Assembly: GCA_965214495.1 (NCBI GenBank)
Contig: OZ243958.1
Coordinates: forward strand, 1,798,001-1,862,000
DNA length: 64,000 nt
Origin: JANQOH01 sp965214495
GTDB taxonomy: Bacteria; Pseudomonadota; Alphaproteobacteria; UBA7887
Direction of reading: 5' to 3'
Both the position numbers and the translations under genes were made by a program. Of the stretch, positions 31,728-41,410 are shown piece by piece; within the stretch, counting starts at the first letter, position 1, and each line of letters starts with the position of its first letter. The notes beneath the pieces were generated by a model. That model had not been told where the DNA came from. It saw nothing but the letters and a program-made list of their open reading frames with translations, and searched no databases.

Positions 31728-32012
31728 GTTGCGCCGAGGCGCCGGGGCCGTTGCCGCTACCGGCGTTGCGGCTTTCGAACGGCCCTGCCGGGTTCTCTTC
31801 TTCGTAACGGCGGCAACGGAAACTGCGTTCCCACAGCCCGACAACGCCGCCGCCATCGCCGAAAGCCGCTCCGCCCCGAGGCGACCCGGCGCATCTTCGA
31901 ATTTCTGCGCCGGCGTTCGTGTCGCCATGCCGTCCGGGTCGTCAAGGCACCTCCTCATGGAGACGCCTGACCGGACCACTCGTGTGCCAGCGACACTAGC
32001 GAGGCAAAAGGG

Positions 32013-32041
32013 TTGACACGTTCACGATCGACGCATATTGT
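32013..32041 (+). promoter_or_regulatory. Predicted promoter of the DUF3800 gene
   Basis: TTGACA (32013-32018), 17 bp and TATTGT (32036-32041) give a near-consensus promoter about 100 bp before the start codon. The rest of 31736-32142 shows no gene. Confidence 0.65.
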
Positions 32042-32142
32042 CATTCTTGCGGTTGGGAGGGCTGTGACATTCACGGTTCGCCGGGGCCAAGTGCCCCACC
32101 CGGCTGCATTATCTTTTCAATAACCATATACGCAACCGGCGT

Positions 32143-32910
32143 ATGCACGTATTGTATCTGGACGGCTCGGGTTCGGTGAAGAATCCGGGGGAGGATTATT
32201 TCATCCTCGCTGGAATTGTCGTGTTCGAACGCACGATCTATCATCTGATCACAGAGGCCGACAAATTCGTTGCATCACTTGGCCTCGGACATCCCGACGA
32301 CATCGAATTGCACGGCAGCGCGATAGCTCGAGGCGGCGAAAGGCCGTGGAAGGGAGTTGTCCGCTCGGAGCGCCTGCAAGTCGTCGAAAACGGCCTGTCC
32401 GTGCTCTCCAACTCTCACAGAAGCGTCAGAGCTTTTGCGGTGGCCGTCCACAAACGCGCGCTCTCTCCGCGCGATCCTGTCGAATATGCGTTCGAAGAGA
32501 TTTGCAATCGATTCAATATGCTTCTGGCCCGTCTGTACAAACAAAGTGGGGAGAAGCATCGCGGCCTCGTCGTGATGGACAAATCCCACTACGAAGAGAC
32601 ATTGCAGGGACTGGCGCGCGACTTTCGAGTGCGAGGTACCAGATGGGGGCAGTTGCGCAACCTTGCGGAAGTGCCGTTGTTCGTCGATTCCCGTGCCTCA
32701 CGCCTGGTTCAGGTCGCGGATCTTCTGGCTTGGGCCGTCTGGCGTCGGTACGAGCATAACGACACTCGATACTTCGACCGAATCGTGGGTCGCTTCGACA
32801 AAGAAGGAGGCGTGCTGCACGGGCTGGTACATTATAAACCTCTTGAAATCGACTGCTATTGCCCGGCATGCATGTCGCGTGCCCAACGAAACAGCTCGGT
32901 AACCCGGTAA
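32143..32910 (+). CDS. DUF3800 domain protein
   Basis: The 255-aa protein fits DUF3800: the N-terminal YLDGSGSVKN (Asp/Gly motif of the RNase H-like fold), a central VMDKSHYEETL and a C-terminal LVQVADLLAWAVWRRY. DUF3800 proteins are probable nucleases that often travel with mobile or defence DNA; the activity here is inferred. The gene is more AT-rich than its neighbours, has its own strong promoter, and stands between two copies of the rpoD 3' end. The last residues include CYCPACMSR, perhaps a small zinc site. Confidence 0.82.
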   Translation: MHVLYLDGSGSVKNPGEDYFILAGIVVFERTIYHLITEADKFVASLGLGHPDDIELHGSAIARGGERPWKGVVRSERLQVVENGLSVLSNSHRSVRAFAVAVHKRALSPRDPVEYAFEEICNRFNMLLARLYKQSGEKHRGLVVMDKSHYEETLQGLARDFRVRGTRWGQLRNLAEVPLFVDSRASRLVQVADLLAWAVWRRYEHNDTRYFDRIVGRFDKEGGVLHGLVHYKPLEIDCYCPACMSRAQRNSSVTR

Positions 32911-33322
32911 TCGTTGCCGCGGTCGCGCACGCTGGTCATCTACGACGGCGCCCGCGTGCTCCACGCCCGGATGCGCCCGCTGGCCGCCGGGCGCTACGTG
33001 GCCGCGTGTTTCCACTACCCCCCCCCCCCCGCGCGACTTCACCGCCTTCCCTCGCCGTCAGCCACCCCGCCTTCCGGCTCCCCGGAATCCCCAGCGGACT
33101 ACCGACGCCGGCCCCCTGACAGGCGCTGCGGCGCGGTCCGACCGTCACTCGCCTGGCGCCGGAATTTCCGAGCGATGAATCATCTTTCCTGCCCGGCTGA
33201 ATCGTTTTTTTGTCCGGCTACACAGGGCTTGCGCGCGCACCGCCCGCGATGGGAGCCGCGCCGAGGCGCCCTGGAAACCAGACCCGCGCGCTGGAGCGTG
33301 CTCCGGGTTCACGTGTAGCTCA
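32911..33322. other. Intergenic region with a 13-C tract
   Basis: No complete gene is visible. A frame around 32930-33020 (VIYDGARVLHARMRPLAAG) has coding-like composition and runs into 13 consecutive C (33018-33030), so it may be a decayed gene end. The tract could slip, but nothing downstream would clearly be switched by it. Confidence 0.45.
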
Positions 33323-33485
33323 TCGGCATCGGCATGAACACGGACCACACGCTGGAAGAGGTCGGTCAGCAGTTTTCGGTGACTCGCGAGCGCATCCGTC
33401 AGATCGAGGCGAAAGCGCTCCGCAAGCTCAAACACCCGAGCCGCTCGCGCAAGCTGAGAAGCTTTCTGGATACGTGAGTTGCGCC
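33323..33485 (+). repeat. Truncated second copy of the rpoD 3' end
   Basis: It is a near-perfect copy of 31573-31735, exactly 1750 bp downstream in direct orientation. It lacks a start and cannot be expressed as a sigma factor. The preceding bases (33301-33322) are unrelated to rpoD, so the break is sharp. Confidence 0.95.
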
Positions 33486-33545
33486 CCGGCGAGCTCCGGC
33501 CGGGTAGTGTCCCGGTTTGAATCGATACACGCTGCGGGACGACCT

Positions 33546-33584
33546 GACTCCAGCGCGCCGCCGTCCCGCTGTCATCGCCAGCGC
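33546..33584 (-). repeat. Inverted repeat flanking the intron remnant, left arm
   Basis: The reverse complement matches 34794-34832 with only two differences noticed (GCGCTGGCGATGACAG then ...GCGGCGCGCTGGAGTC). The pair encloses about 1.2 kb containing the group II intron remnant. Confidence 0.8.
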
Positions 33585-33734
33585 CAACCCGCACGAACCG
33601 CGACAATTCCTGTAGGGTAGAGTCGGCGACTGGCGCGGTTGCGGTAGGCTTGTGGGGGTCGCTGTTTCCCGGCGGCTTTCGCTGTGCCGGTGCCTCACTC
33701 CACGCCGTGGCTCCGTTTCCAGTCGCCGCTCATC

Positions 33735-33767
<33 letters not shown>

Positions 33768-33777
33768 TCGGACGAGA

Positions 33778-34113
33778 TCATGCCTTCGCCCACGGAAAGC
33801 CGCTCGTTCGCGGGGCAAGGCGGGTGAGGCCCATGTCGCCGTATAGACACTCATCCGGGAAGCGCACCTGTTTCCCGGCCCGAACCTTGTGCTTACGATA
33901 CAACCACTGACGCAGCCGCCGGTTCGCGTGCCGATCGATCGCGGCATAGGCCGGACTGACCCGACCCGGGACGAAGTCGTTCGCCCATCCGGTCATCAAC
34001 CGGTTCAGGCGATCTACGATCACGTCCGGGTCCAGCAGCCCGTTGCGCGCTATCGTCAGCCCGCCGATCCTGCGGCAGATACGCCAGTGCCCCAAGCCAC
34101 CGCTCCACCCCAT
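33778..34113 (-). pseudogene. C-terminal maturase fragment of a group II intron reverse transcriptase
   Basis: About 100 residues of the maturase-specific (GIIM) domain are intact: VIVDRLNRLMTGWANDF, AAIDRHANRRLRQWLYRKHK and the ending FPDECLYGDMGLTRLAPRTS plus PWAKA, as in many bacterial intron proteins. The RT catalytic part with its YADD motif is absent, so the protein cannot promote mobility. Confidence 0.85.
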
Positions 34114-34660
34114 ACGCCTCAGCCTCCGGAAACACTCGCCGGGGCCGATAGGCTCTCGCCAGTCCCCACGTCCCTTCCTCCGTCAAACGCCTCTCTCGAA
34201 CCAAGGCCCCTTCCCTCCGTCGGCGTTACCCGACTTCATCGGTACTACGAGCCTCTCCGCCACCCCCGGCGGCCCCACCCATCCCTCGCGGGCGGTCGGT
34301 TGGCGCGTGCCACGCCACCGCCAGGGGCTTCCCGTGTTGCTGCCATCTCCCTCTTCCATGCGTGCCGCCGCCACTACCCCGGCGGAACCGGCCGGTGCGC
34401 GCGTCGCTCGCTTCCCGGCCAATGTCAGCCTTCCCCGGGATGCCGGCGGGTCGGCTTCCGCATCACCCGTTTCGAGGCCTGCCCGGCGTTCACTCGCGTT
34501 GCGGCCCGCATGGTCGCTGAACCGCCTGACGCGGCCCGTTACATCGAAGTGCTTCAGTCGAAGTCGTTACCTCCTTCAACCGCCCCGATTGCTTCCGGCT
34601 GGAGCGACAGTCGCCGGGCGGGATTCGCACCCGCCGGGAAATGGCGCCTTACCACGGCGC

Positions 34661-34739
34661 ACGGCAACCACAAGGGTTGCCCTCCCTTGTTCCCCGCCTG
34701 TTCGGGGGTTCGGGCGCCCACAAGGGGCGCCCCTACAGG
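34661..34739 (+). repeat. Two dispersed palindromic repeat units
   Basis: CGGCAACCACAAGGGTTGCC and GGGCGCCCACAAGGGGCGCC (the latter followed by CCTACAGGG) are two variants of the same stem-ACAAG-stem unit, about 50 bp apart, just upstream of the HNH gene. The arms covary (AACC/GGTT against CGCC/GGCG). Confidence 0.75.
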
Positions 34740-34793
34740 GCGATGTTGCCTGGCGCACCCGTCCCTTCGTGGTGGCCTGGAGGTGCCGCCGTC

Positions 34794-34832
34794 GCGCTGG
34801 CGATGACAGGGGGACAGCGGCGCGCTGGAGTC
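34794..34832 (+). repeat. Inverted repeat flanking the intron remnant, right arm
   Basis: This is the partner of 33546-33584, 37 of 39 bases complementary as aligned by eye. Confidence 0.8.
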
Positions 34833-34924
34833 CGCCCCGGACCACTCCGCCTTGTCTTGCGCTGCTTCGCCGCATAGACTGGCGCGGCCTCGCAGGGGCT
34901 TGAATCGGAAAGGCTTCCGCTAAC

Positions 34925-35488
34925 ATGGGTGCGCCGCTCGCCAACCGCCCGGCCCTGGTGCTGAACGCGGACTACCAGCCGCTGAGCTATTTTCCGCTTT
35001 CGCTCTGGCCCTGGCAGGACGTGGTCAAGGCCGTGTTCCTCGACCGCGTCAACGTCGTCGCCGAATACGACCGTGAAGTGCGCTCGCCGTCGTGGCGGAT
35101 GCGGCTGCCCAGCGTCGTGTCGCTGAAAGCCTACGCGCCGTCGGTCGGGCGGCCGGCCTTCACCCGCTTCAACGTGTTTCTGCGCGACGGCTTCCGCTGC
35201 CAATATTGCGACCAGCGCCAGCGCTCGGAAGAACTGACTTTCGACCACGTGGTTCCGCGCTCGCGCGGCGGCGCCACCACCTGGGAGAACGTGGTTACGG
35301 CTTGTGCCACGTGCAACGCACGCAAGGGCAACCGCGCGGCGGCGGAATGCGGGATGAAGCCGCGGCAGGCGCCGCGCCGGCCCTCCGCCTACGAACTGCG
35401 CGATGTCGGCCGCCGGTTTCCACCCAACTACCTGCATGAGGGCTGGAGCGATTATCTATACTGGGACACGGTGCTGGAGAGCGATTAA
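34925..35488 (+). CDS. HNH endonuclease family protein
   Basis: The 187-aa protein has an HNH domain: FRCQYCDQRQRSEELTFDHV followed by VPRSRGGATTWENVV and ACATCNARKGNR, with four Cys for a structural zinc and the His-Asn-His metal site. The N-terminus ALVLNADYQPLSYFPLSLWP marks a widespread chromosomal HNH family in alphaproteobacteria rather than a homing endonuclease. The biological role is unclear; an association with the adjacent intron remnant is possible but not needed. It is 22 bp ahead of the acyl-CoA dehydrogenase. Confidence 0.88.
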   Translation: MGAPLANRPALVLNADYQPLSYFPLSLWPWQDVVKAVFLDRVNVVAEYDREVRSPSWRMRLPSVVSLKAYAPSVGRPAFTRFNVFLRDGFRCQYCDQRQRSEELTFDHVVPRSRGGATTWENVVTACATCNARKGNRAAAECGMKPRQAPRRPSAYELRDVGRRFPPNYLHEGWSDYLYWDTVLESD

Positions 35489-35509
35489 CGCCGCACCGGG
35501 GAGGCCGCG

Positions 35510-36679
<1,170 letters not shown>

Positions 36680-36767
36680 CCGCGCCCCGTCGCCGGGCCG
36701 GACAGACGGTGAGGCGCCTGCTATCCTGGCGTTCCGGGATATCGTAACGGCAGCAGGCGAGGCGGCG

Positions 36768-37766
36768 ATGGCGACGGGCGCGCACCGGTTGGAATACGAA
36801 GTGCTGCAAGGATGGGAGCAACTGCCGGAAGGCTGGAGCTTCGTCGAGGTCGCCGGAGTCGCGGTGGACAGCCGCGACCGGGTCTATGTCTTCAACCGCG
36901 GCGACCATCCGGTCATCGTCTTCGACAAGGAAGGCCGGTTCCTCGACGCCTGGGGCGAGGACGTATTCACCAACGCGCACGGCATCTTCATCGACCGCCA
37001 CGACCACGTCTATTGCGCCGATAATTTCGACCACACGGTGCGCAAGTTCACCACCGGCGGCGAGTTGCTCATGACCCTCGGCGAAGCCGGCAAGCCGGCC
37101 GATACCGGGTTCGAGATCGGCGCGAGTCCGGTGCTGCGAGGCGGCGGGCCGTTCAACATGGTGACCAACGTCGCAGTGGCGGCGAACGGCGACATGTTCG
37201 TCGCCGACGGCTACGGCAACGCGCGGGTGCATCGCTTCACCGCAAGCGGTGCGCTCGTGTCCTCGTGGGGAGCGCCGGGAAGCGGTCCGGGCGAGTTCAA
37301 CCTGCCGCACGCCATCGCGGTCGATCGTTCTGGCCGCGTGTTCGTCGCCGACCGCGAGAACTCGCGCATCCAGATTTTCACCGGCGACGGCGAACTGTTG
37401 CACATCTGGGACTGGGTCAACCGCCCGGACGACCTGTTCATCGACGAGAACGAGAACCTGTTCATCGCCGAACTGGGCTGGACCCTGCCGATGAACGGGC
37501 GGCCGCATTTCAACATCATGCACAGGGCGCCGATCGGTCACGCGCCGATCGCGCGGGTGACGATCTGCGACCTGGATGGCAACGTCCAGCGGCAGATCGG
37601 CGGCTGGAATCCCGTTCTGCCGGGCAATTTCATCGCGCCGCACGGTATCTGGGCGGATTCGCGCGGCGATTTCTATGTTGGCGAGGTGATCAAGGCGGCC
37701 GGCGCGATCGAGCATTTCGCCCCTCTCACCTGCCACGCTTTCCAGAAGTTCGTGCGCGCCGGCTGA
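36768..37766 (+). CDS. NHL-repeat beta-propeller protein (amidating-lyase-like)
   Basis: The 332-aa protein is built of NHL-type repeats (VAVDSRDRVYVFNRGDHPV, IFIDRHDHVYCADNFDHTV, IAVDRSGRVFVADRENSRIQ, LFIDENENLFIAELGW), giving a six-bladed propeller like the peptidyl-alpha-hydroxyglycine lyase family. It has no signal peptide. These bacterial homologues are common near catabolic genes and their reaction is not established. Confidence 0.8.
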   Translation: MATGAHRLEYEVLQGWEQLPEGWSFVEVAGVAVDSRDRVYVFNRGDHPVIVFDKEGRFLDAWGEDVFTNAHGIFIDRHDHVYCADNFDHTVRKFTTGGELLMTLGEAGKPADTGFEIGASPVLRGGGPFNMVTNVAVAANGDMFVADGYGNARVHRFTASGALVSSWGAPGSGPGEFNLPHAIAVDRSGRVFVADRENSRIQIFTGDGELLHIWDWVNRPDDLFIDENENLFIAELGWTLPMNGRPHFNIMHRAPIGHAPIARVTICDLDGNVQRQIGGWNPVLPGNFIAPHGIWADSRGDFYVGEVIKAAGAIEHFAPLTCHAFQKFVRAG

Positions 37767-37790
37767 CCCGCGCCGTCCCGCCCCGACCAT

Positions 37791-37943
37791 ACCGATTTCG
37801 CGAACCTGATCCGGCAGATCACCGATCTGCTGCGCGGCCCCTGCTGCCCGCCGCAATACGAGCGTGTCATGCTGCCGATGGCCATGCTGCGCCGGTGCGA
37901 CTGCGCGCTCGCCCCCACCAAGGCGAAGGTCCTGGCGGAAGCG
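37791..37943 (+). pseudogene. Remnant of a type I restriction-modification HsdM N-terminus
   Basis: The + strand reads DFANLIRQITDLLRG, PPQYERVMLPMAMLRR and CDCALAPTKAKVLAEA, which is the N-terminal helical part of HsdM methyltransferases. No start codon is evident, and after this stretch the reading leaves the family; the methyltransferase core is missing. It is a truncated relic of a type I R-M system. Confidence 0.75.
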
Positions 37944-38055
37944 GCGCAGTTTCGCTTCTGGAAAAGCGGGCGCGGCGGGAACGCCGACGCCAACCGGTTG
38001 CGCGCCGCCGGGGCCGGCGCTCGCCATGACCAGTCTGGCCAGCTAAGCTGGCGCC

Positions 38056-38121
38056 ATGGCGCTCGACTACTCGATCTACGAAGCGAAGGCGCGGTTTTCC
38101 GAGGTCATTCGGCAGGTGCGC
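38056..38121 (+). pseudogene. Remnant of a Phd-family antitoxin
   Basis: MALDYSIYEAKARFSEVIRQ is the usual first 20 residues of a prevent-host-death antitoxin, preceded by a fair start context. The family sequence is lost immediately after (VRVCSFENAR), so only the start survives. The region 38122-38374 holds no recognisable gene. Confidence 0.65.
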
Positions 38122-38374
38122 GTCTGCTCTTTCGAGAACGCGCGATCGCGGGGATCGAGTGGGTTCTGCCAGACCGGGCGCTCGCTCCCGAATCCGGCAG
38201 CCTCTCGTTCGCCGCACTGGACGCCCGGCAAGGCGCGGTCGCGGATGCGCTCGGTTTTCCGCTTCCATGCGATGCCAACGCGCCATGAACGGGCGTCCAC
38301 CGGCTTCCACGCGAGCTGGATGAGGCCCATGCCACCGACCGGCGGAGTTATCGTCCGTTATCAGAGGGGAACCG

Positions 38375-38644
38375 GTGGCGGAGATCCGCCGGCACCCCAT
38401 GGAGACACATGCGCCGCCACGCCCAACCGGCGACGAGCGCGAGGCGAACAGACGATTGACCGCTGTCGTCGAGCGCGAGGGTGATGGATATGTCGGCCTG
38501 TGCCCGGAAGTAGATGTGGCCGGCCAGGGAGACACCGTGGCCCGCGCGCACGACAACCTTGCCGAGGCGTTGACCCGGTTCTTCCACATCGCCTCCGCCG
38601 GGATAATCGACAAGCGCCCTCGGCGGCCCGCAGGAAGCGCGTAA
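38375..38644 (+). CDS. HicB-like antitoxin, orphan
   Basis: The 89-aa protein contains the HicB partial RNase H fold: LTAVVEREGDGYVGLCPEVD then VARAHDNLAEALTRFFHIA. A GTG at 38375 after AGAGGGG is preferred; an ATG at 38399 is possible. It is a close relative of the HicB at 39033, but the position equivalent to that start codon is GCG here, so its N-terminus is extended. No HicA follows. It may still bind the neighbouring HicA, or be decaying. Confidence 0.7.
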   Translation: MAEIRRHPMETHAPPRPTGDEREANRRLTAVVEREGDGYVGLCPEVDVAGQGDTVARAHDNLAEALTRFFHIASAGIIDKRPRRPAGSA

Positions 38645-38690
38645 CGGCCGGCCTCGCCTGACTTGACGACAGATGACGAAAGGCAGCCCC

Positions 38691-38909
38691 ATGAACTGGC
38701 GAGACCACGTTACCGTCGATCCCGATATCTGCCGCGGCAAGGCCGTCATCGCCGGAACCCGAGCGCGGGTGGCCAAGATACTCGACAATCTGGCGACCGG
38801 TTCGAGTGAAGAGGAGATCGCGAAGAGCTATCCGTCCGTTACCCGGACACCCATCAGGGCGGCGGCGTGCTGCGCCGCCGAACGGGCGAAGGAACGTATC
38901 GTGTCGTTG
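38691..38909 (+). pseudogene. DUF433 antitoxin-like domain fused in frame to downstream DNA
   Basis: The first 73 residues match DUF433: MNWRDHVTVDPDICRGKAVI, AGTRARVAKILDNLATGSSE, EEIAKSYPSVT, ERAKERIVSL. No stop follows; the same frame runs through the next remnant and into the hicB at 39033, making a 187-codon ORF from this ATG. Usually a DUF433 protein ends here and its PIN-like toxin follows. The lost stop suggests decay or fusion. Confidence 0.65.
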
Positions 38910-38911
38910 TC

Positions 38912-39025
38912 GTGTCGATCCGAACGCGATTCAAGCTGGACGAGAATCTGCCGGTCAAGCGGGCGGCGTTTTTTCGTCGGGCCGGACACAACGCAGCGAC
39001 GAGCAGGTTGTATTCAGAAAGGGAG
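38912..39025 (+). pseudogene. Truncated DUF5615 PIN-like toxin
   Basis: A GTG-started frame reads TRFKLDENLPVKRAAFFRRA then GHNAATSRL, the first strand-helix unit of DUF5615 toxins, which normally pair with DUF433. It diverges after about 35 residues at the point where hicB begins, so the toxin is truncated and inactive. Confidence 0.7.
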
Positions 39026-39032
39026 ACACGGC

Positions 39033-39254
39033 ATGAACAGACGGTTGACCGCGATCGTCGAGCGCGAGGGCGACGGATATGTCGCTTTGTGCCCGGAGGT
39101 GGACGTCGCGAGCCAAGGATATACCGTGGCCGAAGCACGCGACAATCTCAAGGAAGCGCTGACTCTGTTCTTCGAAACCGCGCCCGAAGGGGAAGTCGAC
39201 AGGCGCCTCCGCGGTGAAATTTACGTGACCCATGTCGAGGTCGCCGTTGGTTAG
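39033..39254 (+). CDS. hicB: HicB antitoxin
   Basis: The 73-aa protein carries the HicB core LTAIVEREGDGYVALCPEVD then VASQGYTVAEARDNLKEALT. It should neutralise the HicA toxin encoded immediately downstream; the genes overlap by 23 bp, so they are co-translated. GGGAGA stands before the ATG. It lacks the C-terminal DNA-binding domain of longer HicB forms. The frame is also open upstream into DUF433. Confidence 0.88.
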   Translation: MNRRLTAIVEREGDGYVALCPEVDVASQGYTVAEARDNLKEALTLFFETAPEGEVDRRLRGEIYVTHVEVAVG

Positions 39255-39465
39255 GCTGCGCGTTTTCTCCGGCCGGGAGGTTTGCCGAATTCTGGCGTCA
39301 CATGGTTTCATCGGAGTGAGGCGCCGCGGCAGCCATGTGGTAATGCAGAAAGCCGATGCGGGGGGAACGATCACCGTTCCGGTACCGGATCATGGAGAAT
39401 TGCGCGCGGGCACGCTGATGTCGATCATCCGGCGGTCTGGCGTGCCCCGCTCCGAGTTCCAATGA
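39232..39465 (+). CDS. hicA: HicA mRNA interferase toxin
   Basis: The 77-aa HicA has the double-stranded-RNA-binding-like fold with FSGREVCRILASHGFIGVRR, the catalytic His in GSHVVMQ, and ITVPVPDHGELRAGTLMSII. It cleaves mRNA when free of HicB. The order antitoxin-toxin is less usual than hicA-hicB but occurs in related pairs. The frame is intact. Confidence 0.9.
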   Translation: MSRSPLVRLRVFSGREVCRILASHGFIGVRRRGSHVVMQKADAGGTITVPVPDHGELRAGTLMSIIRRSGVPRSEFQ

Positions 39466-39787
39466 ACCCCATGAAACCGACCGGCGAAGGCTTCGACCGC
39501 GCCCGGGCAATCTTCCCGCAGGAGGCGCTTTGAAAATTATCGCGGTTCGTTCGCCGCCCGGTGTATTTCGGCGATGACAGCCGGTGCGCGGGCGGGACGC
39601 CCGCATCTTCGAGGCCTTGTGCGCTTCGAGCGCATGCGGGCGAGGCGCCCGCGCACCCGACCGCCGCGCAGCGCATCGATTGCAAACGGAAACACTACCG
39701 GCAGCTCCGCGGCGGACCGGCGGGAACGGCTGACGCGCCCTGCGCCGTTTGCTATCGTCACGACGGAAACCCCAGGGGAGTAACGCC
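39466..39787. other. Intergenic region with dispersed repeat
   Basis: These 322 bp contain no gene. A GC-rich repetitive unit lies at 39586-39662; its core GCGCATGCGGGCGAGGCGCC recurs in inverted orientation, with one change, near 49392-49418. GGGG at 39776-39779 precedes the start of the next gene. Confidence 0.6.
39586..39662 (+). repeat. Dispersed GC-rich palindromic repeat (second family)
   Basis: The unit contains GGGACGCCCGC and GCGGGCGAGGCGCCCGCGC, complementary arms around a variable centre. A partial inverted copy is at 49392-49418. Confidence 0.6.
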
Positions 39788-40651
39788 ATGTTCCGCCTCG
39801 AACCGCTTGCCGGCCCGTTCGGCCGCGCGGTGCACGACCTCGACATCGGCGTCGGGATCGACGACGAGACCTTCCGCGCCCTGAGCGAAGCGCTCTACGA
39901 ACACCGCGTGCTGGTGCTCAAGGATCAGACTTGCGACGAAGACGCCTATCTCGCCTTCGGCCGCCAATGGGGCATCCCCATCCCGCACGTGGTCGATGAC
40001 GCGCGGATGCCGGGCTATCCGGAAATGCTGGAAGTCGGCAACGACACCAACCGCGGCCGCGAAGACGATCTGGCGCGCAACAGCGCCGCCTTCTGGCACA
40101 CCGACCAGTCCTACGAGGCCGACGTCGCGACCGCGACGATGCTCTACGCACGCAAGGTCCCCGACAGCGGCGGCGAGACGCGGATTGCCGACCAGAAGGC
40201 CGCTTATGACGATCTCGACGCGGCGACCCGCGAGCGCATCGACGGTTTGACGGCCGTTCATCTGTACGGCTCGACCTCGGGCCGCGACGGCGAGCGTTCG
40301 GTGAAGCCGCTGAACGAGGCGCAGGCAGGGCGCGTGCCGCCGGTGCCCCATCGGCTGGTGCGTTCGCACACGATCACCGGCGAGAGGGCGCTCTATGCGG
40401 TCGCCGGCACCGCCTGTGCCATCGAGGGAATGGACGAGAACGAAGCGGACGAACTGATCGCCGGGCTCAAGCTCCACGCGGTGCAGGACAGATACGTCTA
40501 TGCGCACGAATACGAGGTGGGCGACGTGGCAATCTGGGACACACAGATGACCCTGCACTGCGCGACACCGATCGGGCCGCCCGACCGCCCCGGCGCCGCG
40601 CGTCTGCTCTGGCGCATCAGCGTGCGCGGCAAGCCGCCCCTCTATCGGTAG
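39788..40651 (+). CDS. TauD/TfdA-family Fe(II)/2-oxoglutarate dioxygenase
   Basis: The 287-aa enzyme has the iron-binding HxD in FWHTDQSYEADVATATML, the distal His in TQMTLHCATP and the oxoglutarate-binding Arg in RLLWRISVRG. Family members hydroxylate small acids such as taurine or aryloxyacetates. The ATG at 39788 fits the family N-terminus (FRLEPLAGPFGRAVHDLD). The gene is 18 bp ahead of the SDR and probably begins a catabolic operon. Substrate unknown. Confidence 0.88.
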   Translation: MFRLEPLAGPFGRAVHDLDIGVGIDDETFRALSEALYEHRVLVLKDQTCDEDAYLAFGRQWGIPIPHVVDDARMPGYPEMLEVGNDTNRGREDDLARNSAAFWHTDQSYEADVATATMLYARKVPDSGGETRIADQKAAYDDLDAATRERIDGLTAVHLYGSTSGRDGERSVKPLNEAQAGRVPPVPHRLVRSHTITGERALYAVAGTACAIEGMDENEADELIAGLKLHAVQDRYVYAHEYEVGDVAIWDTQMTLHCATPIGPPDRPGAARLLWRISVRGKPPLYR

Positions 40652-40669
40652 GCCGGGGCGCGCCGCCCC

Positions 40670-41410
40670 ATGCGCGGCCTCGCCGGCAAGACGGTCCTGG
40701 TGACCGGCGGCGGCCGGGGGATCGGCGCCGCCACCTGCCGGCGCTTCGCCGAGGAGGGCGCGCAGGTGGTCGTGTGCGACATCGACGCCGACTCGGCGCG
40801 GGCGGTGGCGGCGGAAGTCGGCGGCGCCGCCCATGCGCTCGACATCACCGACCGCGCACAGGTCGAGCGCGCCGCCGCCGAGACCGCATCGCTGGACGTG
40901 CTGGTGAACAACGCCGGCTGGGACCTGTTCCGGCCGTTCCTGAAAACCGATCCGGCGTTCCGGGACAAGGTCGTCGCGATCAACCTGACCGGGGCGCTCA
41001 ACATGCTGCACGCGGTGCTTCCCGGCATGGTCGAGCGCGGGGCCGGGCGCGTGGTCACCGTCTCGTCCGATGCCGGCCGCGTCGGCTCGTCGGGCGAAGC
41101 GGTCTATGCGGCCTGCAAGGCGGGCCTGATCGCCTTGTCGAAAACGCTGGCCCGCGAGCACGCGCGCGACGGAATCACGTTCAACGTCGTCTGTCCGGGT
41201 CCCACCGAAACCGCGTTGCTGGAGAACTTTCTCGCCGAGGCCGGTAACCCGGACAAGCTCGCGCGCGCGTTTCGCCGCGCCATCCCGCTCGGCCGCCTCG
41301 GCCGGTCCGACGATCTGCCGGGCGCCATCGCCTTTCTGGCGAGCGACGACGCGGCCTTCATCACCGGTCAGGTTCTGAGCGTCTCGGGCGGGCTGTCGAT
41401 GGTCGATTGA
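40670..41410 (+). CDS. SDR dehydrogenase, BadH-like
   Basis: The 246-aa short-chain dehydrogenase has the NAD-binding TGGGRGIG, NNAGWD, and the catalytic Ser and YxxxK in VSSDAGRVG and YAACKAG. The pattern MRGLAGKTVLVTGGGRGIGA with NNAGWDLFRPF closely resembles 2-hydroxycyclohexanecarboxyl-CoA dehydrogenase (BadH). It is coupled to livH by TGATG, which ties the transporter and ligase downstream to an organic-acid pathway. The exact substrate is inferred. Confidence 0.85.
   Translation: MRGLAGKTVLVTGGGRGIGAATCRRFAEEGAQVVVCDIDADSARAVAAEVGGAAHALDITDRAQVERAAAETASLDVLVNNAGWDLFRPFLKTDPAFRDKVVAINLTGALNMLHAVLPGMVERGAGRVVTVSSDAGRVGSSGEAVYAACKAGLIALSKTLAREHARDGITFNVVCPGPTETALLENFLAEAGNPDKLARAFRRAIPLGRLGRSDDLPGAIAFLASDDAAFITGQVLSVSGGLSMVD

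Noticed and set aside
33210..33620. Second sigma factor gene
   Set aside because: Only the last 155 bases of rpoD coding sequence are present, with no start and unrelated upstream sequence.
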